Shown: positions 32,409-41,291, counted from the stretch's first letter. The stretch is DNA of 64,000 bases from Streptomyces sp. NBC_00250 (GCF_036192275.1 NZ_CP108088.1:310001-374000); one strand, 5' to 3'. The notes: generated by a model not told the origin, from the sequence alone. Program-made: numbers and translations.

Positions 32409-33536
32409 ATGCCCCGCACTGCCCTGCGCCTGGCCGTCGAGATCGACGGTGACGGCGCCCATCCGGCCGCGTGGCGCCGTGCCGCGCACTCCCCCGGCGA
32501 GCTGCTGACCCCGCGTCGGTCGGCCCGGGTGGCGGCCGTCGCCGAGAACGCCGGGTTCACCCTGGTCACCCTGGAGGACTCGATCCTGCCGCCGGGTTCC
32601 GGTGCCGATCCGGTGGGACGGATCGGCGCGGTGGAACGGGCCGCGTTCGTGGCCGCGTCGACGAGCGTCCTCGGGGTGGCGCCGGTTCTGGCGACCACCT
32701 ACGCCGAGCCGTTCCACGTCTCCTCGCAGCTCGCCTCGCTCGACCATGTCTCGGCCGGCCGGGCCGGCTGGGTGGTGGGAGTCGAGGAGGACCCCGCCGC
32801 CGCCCGCGCGTGGGGGCGGCCACCCGTCGAAGGAGCCGACGCGCTGGCCCGCGAGGCCCGCGACGGTCTCCGGGTCGTACGGGACCTGTGGGACTCCTGG
32901 GAGGACGACGCGGTGATCCGGTCGGTGGCGACCAGCCGCTATCTGGACCGGTCGCGGCTCCATTCCATCGACTTCACCGGTGAGACGTACTCCGTGAAGG
33001 GCCCGTCGATCGTGCCGCGCCCGCCGCAGGGGCGGCCCGTGGTCCTCGCCCGCCACGGGACCGTACCGGCCGAGCTGACCGATGTGGCGCTGGTCGGCGG
33101 TACCACCGCCACCGAGGCCGGCGACGCCGCCGCTGCCGCGCGGTCCGACGGCGGTCCGCCGCTCGCCTTCGCCGAGATCGAAGTGGCCCTCGACACCCCG
33201 GGCGGGACGGCGCGGGAGCGGATCGCCGACCTGGAGCGGTACGCCCCGTGGACGGCCCGCCCGGACCGGCTGCGCTACACCGGTCCCGCGTCGGGACTGG
33301 TGTCCCTGCTCGCCGAGTTGAGCGGCCGCGTCGACGGGGTGCGGCTGCGTCCCCTCGTCCTCGACGAGGACCTCGCCGTGCTCTCCCGGCTCGTGCTGCC
33401 CGAGCTCTTCCTCCGGCGGATCGCGGCCCGGCCGCTGCCGGGCGCCACCCTGCGTGCCTCCTTGGGCCTCACCCGGCCCCTCAGCCGCTTCACGACGGAC
33501 ATCACCGCCGCGCCCGTACGGGAGGAGACCCGATGA
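32409..33536 (+). CDS. LLM-class flavin-dependent oxidoreductase
   Basis: A 375-aa luciferase-like monooxygenase with a TIM-barrel fold. Family features include the N-terminal LAVEIDGDGAHPAAWR, VGRIGAVERAAFVAASTSVLGVAPVLATTYAEPFHVSSQLASLDHVSAGRAGW in which the flavin/reaction pocket lies, and DVALVGGTTATEAG. With the second oxygenase it probably degrades an organosulfur or chelating compound using reduced flavin. GGAAGGA precedes ATG 32409. It overlaps the next gene by ATGA. Confidence 0.88.
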   Translation: MPRTALRLAVEIDGDGAHPAAWRRAAHSPGELLTPRRSARVAAVAENAGFTLVTLEDSILPPGSGADPVGRIGAVERAAFVAASTSVLGVAPVLATTYAEPFHVSSQLASLDHVSAGRAGWVVGVEEDPAAARAWGRPPVEGADALAREARDGLRVVRDLWDSWEDDAVIRSVATSRYLDRSRLHSIDFTGETYSVKGPSIVPRPPQGRPVVLARHGTVPAELTDVALVGGTTATEAGDAAAAARSDGGPPLAFAEIEVALDTPGGTARERIADLERYAPWTARPDRLRYTGPASGLVSLLAELSGRVDGVRLRPLVLDEDLAVLSRLVLPELFLRRIAARPLPGATLRASLGLTRPLSRFTTDITAAPVREETR

Positions 33537-34897
33537 CCCGCACCGATCCCACCGATGTCCCCCGCCCGGACGCCCGGCTGCACTTCGGGGTGTTCTTCCA
33601 GGGCGTCAACCACTGGACGATCTGGTCGGACCCGTCGAGCGGTTCGCAGATCGCCCCGGCCTCCTTCCTCCGCCTGGCGCGGACCGCCGAACGCGGGCTC
33701 TTCGACGCCTTCTTCCTCGGGGACGGTCTGCGGCTGCGCGAGTCGGAGGGCGGCATCCACGAGCTGGACGTCGCCGGCCGGCCCGACTCGATCACCCAGC
33801 TGTCGGCGCTGGCCGCCGCGACCGAACGGATCGGCCTCGTCTCGACCTCCAACACCACCTTCAACGAGCCGGGCGACCTCGCCCGTCGGCTCGCCGGTCT
33901 GGATCTGCTCTCCGGCGGCCGGGCCGGCTGGAACGTGGTGACCACGCACAATGCCTGGACCGGGGAGAACTTCCGGCGCGGCGGCTTCCTCGACCACGCC
34001 GACCGCTATCGGCGCGCCGAGGAGTTCCTGGCCGTGGCGCGCGCCGTGTGGAACGGCTGGGCGGAGGGCGCGGTGGCCGGGTCCGTCGACGCGCGTTCCT
34101 GGTCGGTGCCGGACGCGGTGGGACGCGTCCGCGCGAAGGGGACCCAGTTCGACGTCGACCTGGCCCCGACACTGCCGCGCAGCGCCCAGGGACACCCGGT
34201 GATCTTCCAGGCGGGGGACTCCGGGGAGGGCCGGGACTTCGCGGCCCGTCACGCGGACGTGGTGTTCTCGGCGCACGGCACGGACTTCGACGACGCGCTC
34301 GCCTTCGCCGAGGACATCCGGGGCAGACTGCGGGCGGCCGGCAGGCCCGAGGACGCGCTGAGGATCCTGCCGGGTACGGAGATCGTCATCGGGGCGACCG
34401 AGAAGGAGGCGGAGGAGAAGGCCCGCTGGGTCCGCCTCGAACAGGTCACTCCGGCGGTGGCCCTCGGCATCGCGAGCCGCCTGTGGGGCTTCGACCTCTC
34501 GGGCCGGGACGCCGACGGGCCGCTGCCCGCCGAGGAGCCCGTGGTCGCCCGGGACACGGGGACGTTCGGGACGCGCTGGGTGGACGATCCCCGGGCGGTG
34601 GTGGCCGAGTGGCGGGCGAAGGCCGGGGCCAACGGCTGGTCGCTGCGCGAGACGGTCATCGAGCTCGGTCCGCAGCGCGGCCATGTCGGTACCCCGGCAG
34701 GGCTCGCCGAGAAGTTCGCCCGGTTCGTCCGGCACGGGGCCGTCGACGGCTTCAACGTCTCGCCGTATCTGGTTCCGGACGGTCTCGACGACATCGTGGA
34801 GCTGCTGGTGCCGGAGCTCCAGGAGCGGGGCGTGTACCGGTCGGCGTACTCGGGCACGACGCTCCGGGAGCATCTGGGGCTCGCCCCGGTGGTGTGA
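33533..34897 (+). CDS. NtaA/SnaA/DszA-family FMN-dependent monooxygenase
   Basis: A 454-aa LLM enzyme of the NtaA/SnaA/DszA/SoxA branch: LHFGVFFQGVNHWTIW, LVSTSNTTFNEPGDLARRLAGLDLLSGGRAGWNVVT, GHPVIFQAGDSGEGRDFAARHADVVFS, and GTPAGLAEKFARFVRHGAVDGFNV are its successive motifs. Members use FMNH2 to oxidise nitrilotriacetate, sulfones or dibenzothiophene products, often under sulfur limitation. Translationally coupled to the gene before it. A matching flavin reductase is not present nearby. Confidence 0.9.
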   Translation: MTRTDPTDVPRPDARLHFGVFFQGVNHWTIWSDPSSGSQIAPASFLRLARTAERGLFDAFFLGDGLRLRESEGGIHELDVAGRPDSITQLSALAAATERIGLVSTSNTTFNEPGDLARRLAGLDLLSGGRAGWNVVTTHNAWTGENFRRGGFLDHADRYRRAEEFLAVARAVWNGWAEGAVAGSVDARSWSVPDAVGRVRAKGTQFDVDLAPTLPRSAQGHPVIFQAGDSGEGRDFAARHADVVFSAHGTDFDDALAFAEDIRGRLRAAGRPEDALRILPGTEIVIGATEKEAEEKARWVRLEQVTPAVALGIASRLWGFDLSGRDADGPLPAEEPVVARDTGTFGTRWVDDPRAVVAEWRAKAGANGWSLRETVIELGPQRGHVGTPAGLAEKFARFVRHGAVDGFNVSPYLVPDGLDDIVELLVPELQERGVYRSAYSGTTLREHLGLAPVV

Positions 34898-34910
34898 CCC
34901 CCACGACGGG

Positions 34911-34940
34911 CGGGCACGCGCGCGTGGAGCCGCGTGCCCG
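34911..34940. terminator. hairpin terminator between convergent genes
   Basis: CGGGCACGCG and CGCGTGCCCG pair perfectly over a 10-nt loop, 14 bases after the monooxygenase stop and 23 bases from the S15 gene end. Confidence 0.6.
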
Positions 34941-34962
34941 TCCGCCGTACGGCCTCCGGCGG

Positions 34963-36912
34963 TCAGCCGAGAGGCAGTTCCAGGCGGGACGGTTCGTCCT
35001 CCGGGGAGCCGATGACGGTCTGCGTCCAGGTGACGGAGGCGTCGCCGTACAGCGGGTCCTTGCTGTCGACGACCAGCATCAGCCGGTGTCCGGAGGCGAT
35101 GTCGTACGCGGCGGCCTGGAGGTTCCAGGTGACGGTGGTGTCCTGGTCGGGCGTCAGGCCGTACACGTTGAGCGGCTCATGGCTGATGATCCGGGCCGTG
35201 TCGTCCTCGGCGACGTCCAGGAGGTGGGCGTAGAGGCTCGCGGAGGTCGCGGTGGAGCGGACCGTGAGGCGCAGCCGCGGGATGCCCCGGACTCGGCGGC
35301 CGGTCCCCGCCTCCCCGTCGGGCGAGACGAGCGGTTCCGTCGTCCAGGCGACCGCGTGACGGCGGTCGATCTTGCGGGTGTCGTAGATCTTGGGGTTGCC
35401 CTTCCACTCCGCCTGACCGGTCTTCATGATCTGGTCCATGGCGGTGGCCTCGGTGTCGACGCCCGCGAGGAAGGCGCGCCGCCAGCCGGTCTCCTCCGCT
35501 GCGGGCTCCTCGCCTCCGACGGGGACGAGGCGGCCGTCGGTGCCGGCCGCGCCGTCGCCGGTGAGGCCGAACACCTCGGTGCCGCGGGTGACCTCGCTCC
35601 AGCCGGGGCTGGTCTCGCGGCGGGCGGGCGTCACGATCCTGTTGTCGCCGGTCGGTTCGCCGGTGTCCGGGTCCAGGACCGGTTCCGTGACGTACGTGAA
35701 CATCACCTGGTTGCAGACCTCGGGCCAGTCCTCCACCCCGTTGCGCTCGCCCTTGAGGTGGTGGTCGAGCCAGGCGTACGCCTCCGCCATGGGGAGGTTG
35801 ACCTCACCCGGGGTGGTGGGCGGGCCGAGGAGAGCGGGGCCCTCGGGGGCGGCGTGGTCGCCGATCCACATGTTGAGCCGCTTGGGCACGTCGAGGCCGT
35901 TGAAGGTCTCCAGGGTCTGGTTGACCGCGAAGAGGCTCTCGTGCCAGGTGTTGGAGAAGAAGGTGGGCGTGCCGTTGTCGTTGGTGAGCGTGAGGTACGA
36001 CTCGGGGGCGCGCAGCCGGCCCCAGTCGACGACGTCGGGTTCCAGGTTCCGGTCGGCCTGGAAGTCGGCGAGGATCCGCTGGTTCTCCTCGTCGAACTTG
36101 TTCTCCGGCAGCCCGCCGGTGAGGGCCAGGAGGGCCTTCACCGCCGCGAGGTGGCGCGTCTTGTTGTCGTACAGGCTGGTCGCGAGGTTGCCCCAGGTGC
36201 TGAGGGCGACGACGGCGGCGACCCGGTCGTCGTGGGCGGCGACGAGCTGGCTGATGCCGGAGCCGTAGGACTCTCCCATGAAGCCGACGACGCTCGGGGC
36301 GAAGTGGTCGACGGCGAAGTCGATGACGGCGGATCCGTCGGCCCAGTCGTGGGGTCCGGCGACGTCGATGAGGCCGCTGGAGGTGGAGGGCAGGCCGGGG
36401 ATGCCGAGCCCTCGGGGGGTGTAGGCGAGGACGTGGTAGCCCTTGCGGGCGAGGACGAGGTACGACCAGAGGAACAGCGGCCAGCCGAAGGGGGTCCAGC
36501 CCGCCGGGACGACGACGAGCGGGTGCGGGCCGGGGCCGAGCTGCCGGAGGCTGAAGGCGGAGAGGCGGACGTGCTCCGTGGACCCCTCGCTCTCCGCGGC
36601 CCCTTCGATGCGGTGGTAGGCGGGCAGCGCCAGGCCGCGCACCTCCTCGACGACCGCTGCGAGTTCGGCGGGGAGCAGCGCGTCGGCACCGTCGGTGCCG
36701 TCCGGACTGTCGGTCGTCTCCCTCAGGAGTGCGTTGGCGAGGGTCTGGCCGAGCCGGACGGCGCCTGGGTCCACCGTTCCGTCGGCGGCCCAGAGGCCGC
36801 GTCCGGTGATCCGGGAGGTCTCGGCGGCGGTCAGGGCCGCCGTGACGTCCGGGAAACCGGGGAAGTGTTCGGACGAGCCGGTGGTGAAGGGGTTCTCCTG
36901 GGGCACGTGCAC
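34963..36912 (-). CDS. CocE/NonD or S15 X-Pro-type acyl peptidase
   Basis: A 649-aa alpha/beta hydrolase of the S15/CocE group, which cleaves N-terminal dipeptides with Pro, or acyl esters. The nucleophile is Ser215 in GESYGSG, oxyanion region VVVPAGWTPFGWPLFLW, and a C-terminal jelly-roll domain (about 430-649) closes the protein (LYAHLLDVAEDDTARIISHE and similar strands). No signal peptide. The GTG at 36912 follows GAGAGG by five bases. The 171-bp gap upstream contains a 28-bp palindrome that may be its operator. Confidence 0.87.
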   Translation of the reverse strand: MHVPQENPFTTGSSEHFPGFPDVTAALTAAETSRITGRGLWAADGTVDPGAVRLGQTLANALLRETTDSPDGTDGADALLPAELAAVVEEVRGLALPAYHRIEGAAESEGSTEHVRLSAFSLRQLGPGPHPLVVVPAGWTPFGWPLFLWSYLVLARKGYHVLAYTPRGLGIPGLPSTSSGLIDVAGPHDWADGSAVIDFAVDHFAPSVVGFMGESYGSGISQLVAAHDDRVAAVVALSTWGNLATSLYDNKTRHLAAVKALLALTGGLPENKFDEENQRILADFQADRNLEPDVVDWGRLRAPESYLTLTNDNGTPTFFSNTWHESLFAVNQTLETFNGLDVPKRLNMWIGDHAAPEGPALLGPPTTPGEVNLPMAEAYAWLDHHLKGERNGVEDWPEVCNQVMFTYVTEPVLDPDTGEPTGDNRIVTPARRETSPGWSEVTRGTEVFGLTGDGAAGTDGRLVPVGGEEPAAEETGWRRAFLAGVDTEATAMDQIMKTGQAEWKGNPKIYDTRKIDRRHAVAWTTEPLVSPDGEAGTGRRVRGIPRLRLTVRSTATSASLYAHLLDVAEDDTARIISHEPLNVYGLTPDQDTTVTWNLQAAAYDIASGHRLMLVVDSKDPLYGDASVTWTQTVIGSPEDEPSRLELPLG

Positions 36913-36932
36913 CCGTTCCTCTCGACTGGACT

Positions 36933-36960
36933 GGTGACCGTCCGCATGCGGACGGTCACC
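36933..36960. promoter_or_regulatory. 28-bp perfect palindrome before the S15-type gene
   Basis: GGTGACCGTCCGCA is followed immediately, with no loop, by its exact complement. It ends 20 bases upstream of the GTG. The absence of a loop points to a DNA operator for a dimeric protein rather than an RNA hairpin, although cruciform or RNA folding is possible. Confidence 0.7.
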
Positions 36961-37083
36961 ACCCTCACCCACGCGGGGCGGGGCGACCAGAGCGCACGAA
37001 CAGCGCACGCGTCACACAACCGGGCGGGAACGACACAAGCCGCCCCGAACTCGATGTTTGGGGACGACGGGGACGGTTCCGGT

Positions 37084-38196
37084 TCAGCGTGCTTCGGGAG
37101 GAAACACCACGAGCAGGGCGGCGACGTCGTCGTCGAGGCTGTCGGCGCCGTAGTGGACGAGGTCCTTGTGGAGGAGTGCCGGCAGCTCCTTGGCCGGTTC
37201 CCGTGCCCAGCCGCGCAGGCGCAGTTCGAGCGGGTAGAAGGTGCCGGCCCTGTCGCGGGTCTCGCTGACGCCGTCGGTGTAGAGGAGCAGCCGGTCCCCG
37301 GGGCCGAAGGCCACCTCCTCGATGCGGTGGCGGGAGTCGGCCAGGCCCGCGAGGTTGACGGGCAGTGAGGGGTCGGCGAAGTGCACGGACTCGACCTCGC
37401 TGCCGCGCTGGAGCAGCGGGGCGGGGTGGCCGCAGCTGAGGAGCCGTGCGATGTCCTCGCCGTCGGGGAGTTCCACCAGGACGACCGTGGCGAAGCGTTC
37501 GGCGGCGTCGGAGTCGGGGTCCCAGGCTCCGTAGCGGGCGAGGCCCTCGTCGAGCCGGTCGGCGAGGACGGCCAGGTCGGGGGCGTCGTTGACGGCGGCG
37601 CGGAAGGAGCCGAGCAGCACGGAGGCGGTCTCGACGGCGCCGAGGCCCTTGCCCTGGACGTCGCCGAGCATGATCCGCACGGCGCCGGGGACCCGTACGG
37701 CCTCGTAGAAGTCACCGCCGATCCTGGCCTTCGCGGCGGCGGCCACGTACAGCAGATTCAGGTCGTAGCGGCCGAGGTGGGCGGGGAGCGGGCGCAGCAC
37801 GACACGCTGCACCACCTCGGCGACGGCGGTGAGTTCCTGCATGTCCTGCTCGTAGCGGGTGCGGACGTGGCTGACCCAGGCCGAGGCGGCGGTGACGCCG
37901 GCGATCACGATCAGGTTCGTGACGAGTTCGGGGGTCGCGGGGAACTCACCCCTGATGACGCTGAGCAGCGCCCGGGCGCCGATGGCGAGCAGCCCGATGC
38001 CGATCGTCCCGCGCACGCTCCAGGTGACGGCGGCGAGCGCGGGCGCGGCGACGAGCAGCCGGTCGAAACGATCCCGGTCGGGGGTGAACAGATCCGCGAC
38101 GAACGCCACGACCAGGACCAGGAACGGCAGCGCGCGACCGAGGTTGAACTGGGTGCGCGCCGGTGCGTCGGGACGGCCCCGCTGACCTGCTGGCAT
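37084..38196 (-). CDS. membrane-anchored SpoIIE-type PP2C phosphatase
   Basis: A 370-aa protein: three or four N-terminal helices (about 20-110), a short coiled segment with RTRYEQDMQELTAVAEVVQR, and a PP2C/SpoIIE domain (about 130-370) with IGGDFYEAVR, MLGDVQGKGLGAVE, YTDGVSE and DDDVAALLV. This is the frequent Streptomyces layout of membrane-linked phosphatases. Its ATG lies one base after the MFS stop, so it is the third gene of a TetR-MFS operon, an unusual place for this family. Confidence 0.9.
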   Translation of the reverse strand: MPAGQRGRPDAPARTQFNLGRALPFLVLVVAFVADLFTPDRDRFDRLLVAAPALAAVTWSVRGTIGIGLLAIGARALLSVIRGEFPATPELVTNLIVIAGVTAASAWVSHVRTRYEQDMQELTAVAEVVQRVVLRPLPAHLGRYDLNLLYVAAAAKARIGGDFYEAVRVPGAVRIMLGDVQGKGLGAVETASVLLGSFRAAVNDAPDLAVLADRLDEGLARYGAWDPDSDAAERFATVVLVELPDGEDIARLLSCGHPAPLLQRGSEVESVHFADPSLPVNLAGLADSRHRIEEVAFGPGDRLLLYTDGVSETRDRAGTFYPLELRLRGWAREPAKELPALLHKDLVHYGADSLDDDVAALLVVFPPEAR

Positions 38197-38197
38197 T

Positions 38198-39697
38198 TCA
38201 TGATCGTACGCACGCGCCGCGTCCGGTCCGGGGTGGCGTCGGTCCTCGGCGTGTCCGCGGCCGGTCCGTGCCGCCGGGCAGGGCGAGCGCGGCCGGGACG
38301 GCGAGAGCGGCGATCACGGCGAGGGCCGGGAGGGCGGCACCACGGACCGGTACGAAGCCGCCGTGCGGCACGAGGGCGAGCAGAAGGGTCGCGGCGGCGA
38401 CGCCGAGCGCCGGGCCGATGTTCATCGCGGTCTGCTGGAGACCGCCGGCGACCCCCGCGTGGGCCTCGGGCGCGCGGTGCACGACGACCGAGGTCGCGGT
38501 GACCATCAGGGTGACGAACCCGGCGCCCAGGAGTGCGGCGCTGATCCCGACGACGGTGGCTCCGGCCGTGGCGTCGAGCCGGGAGAGGAGCAGTACGCCG
38601 AGGGTGAGCAGGACCGCGCCGGCGGTCGCCGTACTCCGGGGGCCGAACCGGCGCTGGAGCGGTGGGCAGAGCGGTGCGCCGAGCACCATGAGGACGGCGA
38701 GCGGGAGGACGCGCAGGGCACAGTCGAGGGGGTCGAGTCCCTGGACGTCCTGGAGGAAGTAGGTGGCCACGAAGAGCGAGCCGAAGAGCGCGGCGGAGGC
38801 GGCGAGCAGGACGGCGAGGCCGGCGACGACGGGCACGCTCCGGAGCAGCTCCGGGGGCAGGAGGGGGCGCGCGACGCGACGCTCGTGGCGGGCGAAGGCG
38901 AACCCGACGGCGACGGCCCCGGCGACGGCGAGCAGGCCGGTGGGGGCGCCGCCGGGACGGGCGGCCTCGACGAGCCCGTGGACGAGCAGCCCCAGCGTGA
39001 CGGCGAGCAGCAGAGCACCGGCGGGGTCGAGCGCGGAGAGGCCGGTGGCGGCGGGCCGCGGGGCGGGACCCGCTCCGCGGGAAGGACTGGGCTCGGTGTG
39101 CTGCAGGTGGGGACCCGCTCCGCGGGAAGCGCTCGGCTCGGTGGGTCGTTCGCGGGTGGCCAGGGCGAGCAGGCCGATCGCGAGGGTCGGGGGGACGCCG
39201 AGGAGGAAGACCGAGCGCCAGCCGTACGCGGAGACCAGCGCGCCTCCGACGAGCGGGCCCGCCGCGGCCGCGAGACCGATGGCGGCGGTGCGCACGGCGA
39301 TGGGGGTGCCGAGCCGCTCCGGCGGGAAGGCGGTCCGGAGCATGCCGAGCGTGGCGGGCTGGAGGAGCGCCCCGAACACTCCCTGGAGCACCCGGAGCAC
39401 GATCACGGTGCCGATGCCGGGGGCCAGGGCGATTCCGGTGGAGGCGGCCGCGAAGCCGAGTGCGCCGACGGCGAAGACCCGGCGGTGGCCGTAGCGGTCG
39501 CCGAGCCGTCCGGCGAAGACCAGGAGGCTCGCGACGGCGACGAGGTATCCGGTGCTGGTCCACTGGACCTGGTCCACATCGGCGTGCAGATCGCGCTGCA
39601 GGGCGGGCTGGGCGACGGTGAGGACGGTGCCGTCGAGGGCGACGACGGCGGCGCCGACGACGCTGCACGCGAGGACGGGGGCGCGGCGCGCGGTCAC
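38198..39697 (-). CDS. MFS drug/proton antiporter (DHA2-like)
   Basis: A 499-aa 14-helix exporter of the EmrB/QacA type: LDGTVLTVAQPALQRDL, GRLGDRYGHRR (motif A), and GYLVAVASLL are characteristic. The long cytoplasmic linker (about 180-215) contains a duplicated EPSxSRGAGP unit, encoded by two copies of a CCGCTCCGCGGG-type sequence (39067-39132). Start GTG overlaps the TetR stop (GTGA). Likely efflux of a toxic compound sensed by the TetR protein. Confidence 0.92.
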   Translation of the reverse strand: MTARRAPVLACSVVGAAVVALDGTVLTVAQPALQRDLHADVDQVQWTSTGYLVAVASLLVFAGRLGDRYGHRRVFAVGALGFAAASTGIALAPGIGTVIVLRVLQGVFGALLQPATLGMLRTAFPPERLGTPIAVRTAAIGLAAAAGPLVGGALVSAYGWRSVFLLGVPPTLAIGLLALATRERPTEPSASRGAGPHLQHTEPSPSRGAGPAPRPAATGLSALDPAGALLLAVTLGLLVHGLVEAARPGGAPTGLLAVAGAVAVGFAFARHERRVARPLLPPELLRSVPVVAGLAVLLAASAALFGSLFVATYFLQDVQGLDPLDCALRVLPLAVLMVLGAPLCPPLQRRFGPRSTATAGAVLLTLGVLLLSRLDATAGATVVGISAALLGAGFVTLMVTATSVVVHRAPEAHAGVAGGLQQTAMNIGPALGVAAATLLLALVPHGGFVPVRGAALPALAVIAALAVPAALALPGGTDRPRTRRGPTPPRTGRGACVRS

Positions 39698-40323
39698 GGG
39701 GCCTGCCTTGCGGGACCGAGGTGCGCGTCGAGGGCGGCCGCCAGGAGCGGGGCGGGGTCGTCGCCGCCGGTCGCGAGCCGGAGGCTGCCCCAGTGCCAGA
39801 GCTGGGCGATGCCGTGGAGGTTGGCCCAGAGCGCGCCGGCGAGGACGGTGGGGTCGGCGGCGCTGGGGCGGACGCGGGCGACGAGTTCGGTGAGGCGGGC
39901 GAAGAGCGGCAGGCTCGTCTCCCGGAGTCCGAGGCTGCCGCTCTCCAGCAGGTCGTGTCGGAACATCAGCTCGTACATGCCACGTCGGGTGCCGGCGTAG
40001 TCGAGGTAGACGCGGGCGAGGACCGCGATCCGTTCGCGCGGCGCGGCCGTCTCCCGGTCCTCGGCGGTGACGCGGGCGGCCAGTTCGGTGAAGCCCTGGC
40101 GGGCGATGGCCGACAGGAGTTCGAGGTGGGTCGGGAAGTAGCGGCGGGGGGCGCCGTGGGAGACGCCGGCGCGGCGGGCGATCTCGCGCAGCGAGAGGGC
40201 CTGGGCGCCTTCGGCGTTCACGAGCTCGACGCCGACGCGGACGAGCCGCTCGCGCAGCCCGCCGTCGCTCCGGTCGCCGCCGTCGCTCGCGGGTATCTGG
40301 TGATCTTCGGTTTCCTCACGCAT
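39694..40323 (-). CDS. TetR-family regulator of the MFS operon
   Basis: A 209-aa repressor. HTH at about 28-62 (GAQALSLREIARRAGVSHGAPRRYFPTHLELLSAIA) and a TetR C-terminal ligand domain with the WHWGSLRL end typical of the TetR_C_33 group. It heads an operon with the MFS exporter and PP2C gene. Two operators overlap and precede its start, indicating autoregulation. The ATG at 40323 lies in the first operator and has no RBS, so the message may be leaderless. Confidence 0.92.
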   Translation of the reverse strand: MREETEDHQIPASDGGDRSDGGLRERLVRVGVELVNAEGAQALSLREIARRAGVSHGAPRRYFPTHLELLSAIARQGFTELAARVTAEDRETAAPRERIAVLARVYLDYAGTRRGMYELMFRHDLLESGSLGLRETSLPLFARLTELVARVRPSAADPTVLAGALWANLHGIAQLWHWGSLRLATGGDDPAPLLAAALDAHLGPARQAP

Positions 40324-40366
40324 AGACAGTGTCTACCAAGATCGAGTAGGCATTGTCTACTCGATC
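40323..40366. promoter_or_regulatory. two operators of the TetR-MFS operon
   Basis: Site 1: TAGACA-G-TGTCTA (40323-40335). Site 2: a perfect 10-bp inverted repeat GATCGAGTAG - 7 nt - CTACTCGATC (40340-40366), containing TAGGCATTGTCTA, a near copy of site 1. On the minus strand TAGACA motifs 18 bp apart could be the -35 and -10, so both sites cover the promoter. Confidence 0.7.
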
Positions 40367-40421
40367 ACGCGCAGACCCTGCCCCCTCACCCTCGCGCCCC
40401 GGCCCGCTACACTGAGGAACA

Positions 40422-40526
40422 GCGAAGGGGAGTAGCCCTGCAAATCGGTCGTCGACATACTGGAGCCCTCGGGTTCCCGGTGACCGGGTCCGCGTTCGAC
40501 GCGGACGGGCGAGACCTTCGGCCAGG
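40422..40526 (+). ncRNA. yybP-ykoY (Mn2+-sensing) riboswitch
   Basis: GCGAAGGGGAGTAGCCCTG opens the element, GTCGACATACTGGAGCCCTCGGG forms the conserved L1 side, and GGGCGAGACCTTCGGCC the L3/closing side; these are the two conserved halves of the manganese riboswitch. It precedes the GDT1/UPF0016 gene by ~120 bases, and such transporters are classic members of its regulon. High Mn2+ should stabilise the ON state. Confidence 0.93.
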
Positions 40527-40646
40527 CATCAACCGCGTCCGCGCTTCCGTGGGCGTGGTCCGTCATGCCGGGCCGAGTGGTCCTCCCGTCGCCCACCGAG
40601 GTGTCGTGCCGAGTCCACAGGCCCGGACCGAGCAGAGAGCCCCGGT

Positions 40647-41231
40647 ATGCACCTCGACCCCTTGGCGATCCTCACCGCCTTCGGGCTGATCTTCCTCGCC
40701 GAGCTTCCCGACAAGACGATGTTCGCGTCCCTCGCCATGGGCACACGGATGCGTCCTCTCTACGTATGGATCGGCACCTCGACCGCCTTCCTCGCGCATG
40801 TCGCCATCGCGGTCGGCGCCGGCAGCCTGCTCGGGCTGCTCCCGGGCTGGTCGGTGAAGCTCGTCTCCGCCCTGCTGTTCGGTTTCGGTGCGTTCATGCT
40901 GCTGCGCGGCGGGGGCGACGACGACGAGGCCGACGAGGGCGGCAGGACCGTCACCGGCTTCCTGCCCGTCTTCTCGACGGCCTTCATGGCCGTGTTCATC
41001 AGCGAGTGGGGCGACCTCACCCAGATCACCACCGCCAACCTGGCCGCCACGAACGGCACCTGGTCGACGGCGATCGGCTCCCTCGCCGCCCTGATGAGCG
41101 TCTCCGCGCTCGCCCTGGTCGCGGGCCGCTTCATCGCGAAGCGCGTTCCGCTCAAGACCGTGCAGCGCATCGGCGGCATCTGCATGGCGGGCCTCGCGAT
41201 CTGGTCCCTGACCGAGGTCTTCACCGGCTGA
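40647..41231 (+). CDS. TMEM165/GDT1 (UPF0016) family cation transporter
   Basis: A 194-aa membrane protein with six helices in two homologous halves. The conserved E-x-G/P-D-K/T motifs are ELPDKT (19-24) in half one and SEWGDLTQ (about 118-125) in half two. A charged DDDEADEGG loop joins the halves. Bacterial members export Mn2+ (MneA/Mnx type), in keeping with the manganese riboswitch in front. AGAGAG precedes ATG 40647. Confidence 0.92.
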   Translation: MHLDPLAILTAFGLIFLAELPDKTMFASLAMGTRMRPLYVWIGTSTAFLAHVAIAVGAGSLLGLLPGWSVKLVSALLFGFGAFMLLRGGGDDDEADEGGRTVTGFLPVFSTAFMAVFISEWGDLTQITTANLAATNGTWSTAIGSLAALMSVSALALVAGRFIAKRVPLKTVQRIGGICMAGLAIWSLTEVFTG

Positions 41232-41250
41232 CAGCGGTCGTCCGACCGCA

Positions 41251-41291
41251 CGGCGAACGCCCCCACCCCCACAGGGTGGGGGCGTTCGCCG
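41251..41291 (+). terminator. strong intrinsic terminator
   Basis: Perfect 18-bp stem CGGCGAACGCCCCCACCC and complement with a 5-nt loop, 20 bases after the GDT1-family stop. Confidence 0.85.

Noticed and set aside
30551..32698. Minus-strand frame of 715 codons across the esterase and leader region
   Set aside because: Shadow of the esterase gene in another frame; the translation is dominated by Arg/Pro/Ala with no motif.
36960..37083. Additional gene between palindrome and PP2C
   Set aside because: No frame with RBS and codon bias is visible.
33454..37368. Plus-strand open frame of about 1300 codons
   Set aside because: It covers the NtaA-type gene in another frame and the antisense of the S15-type gene, with no recognisable domain.
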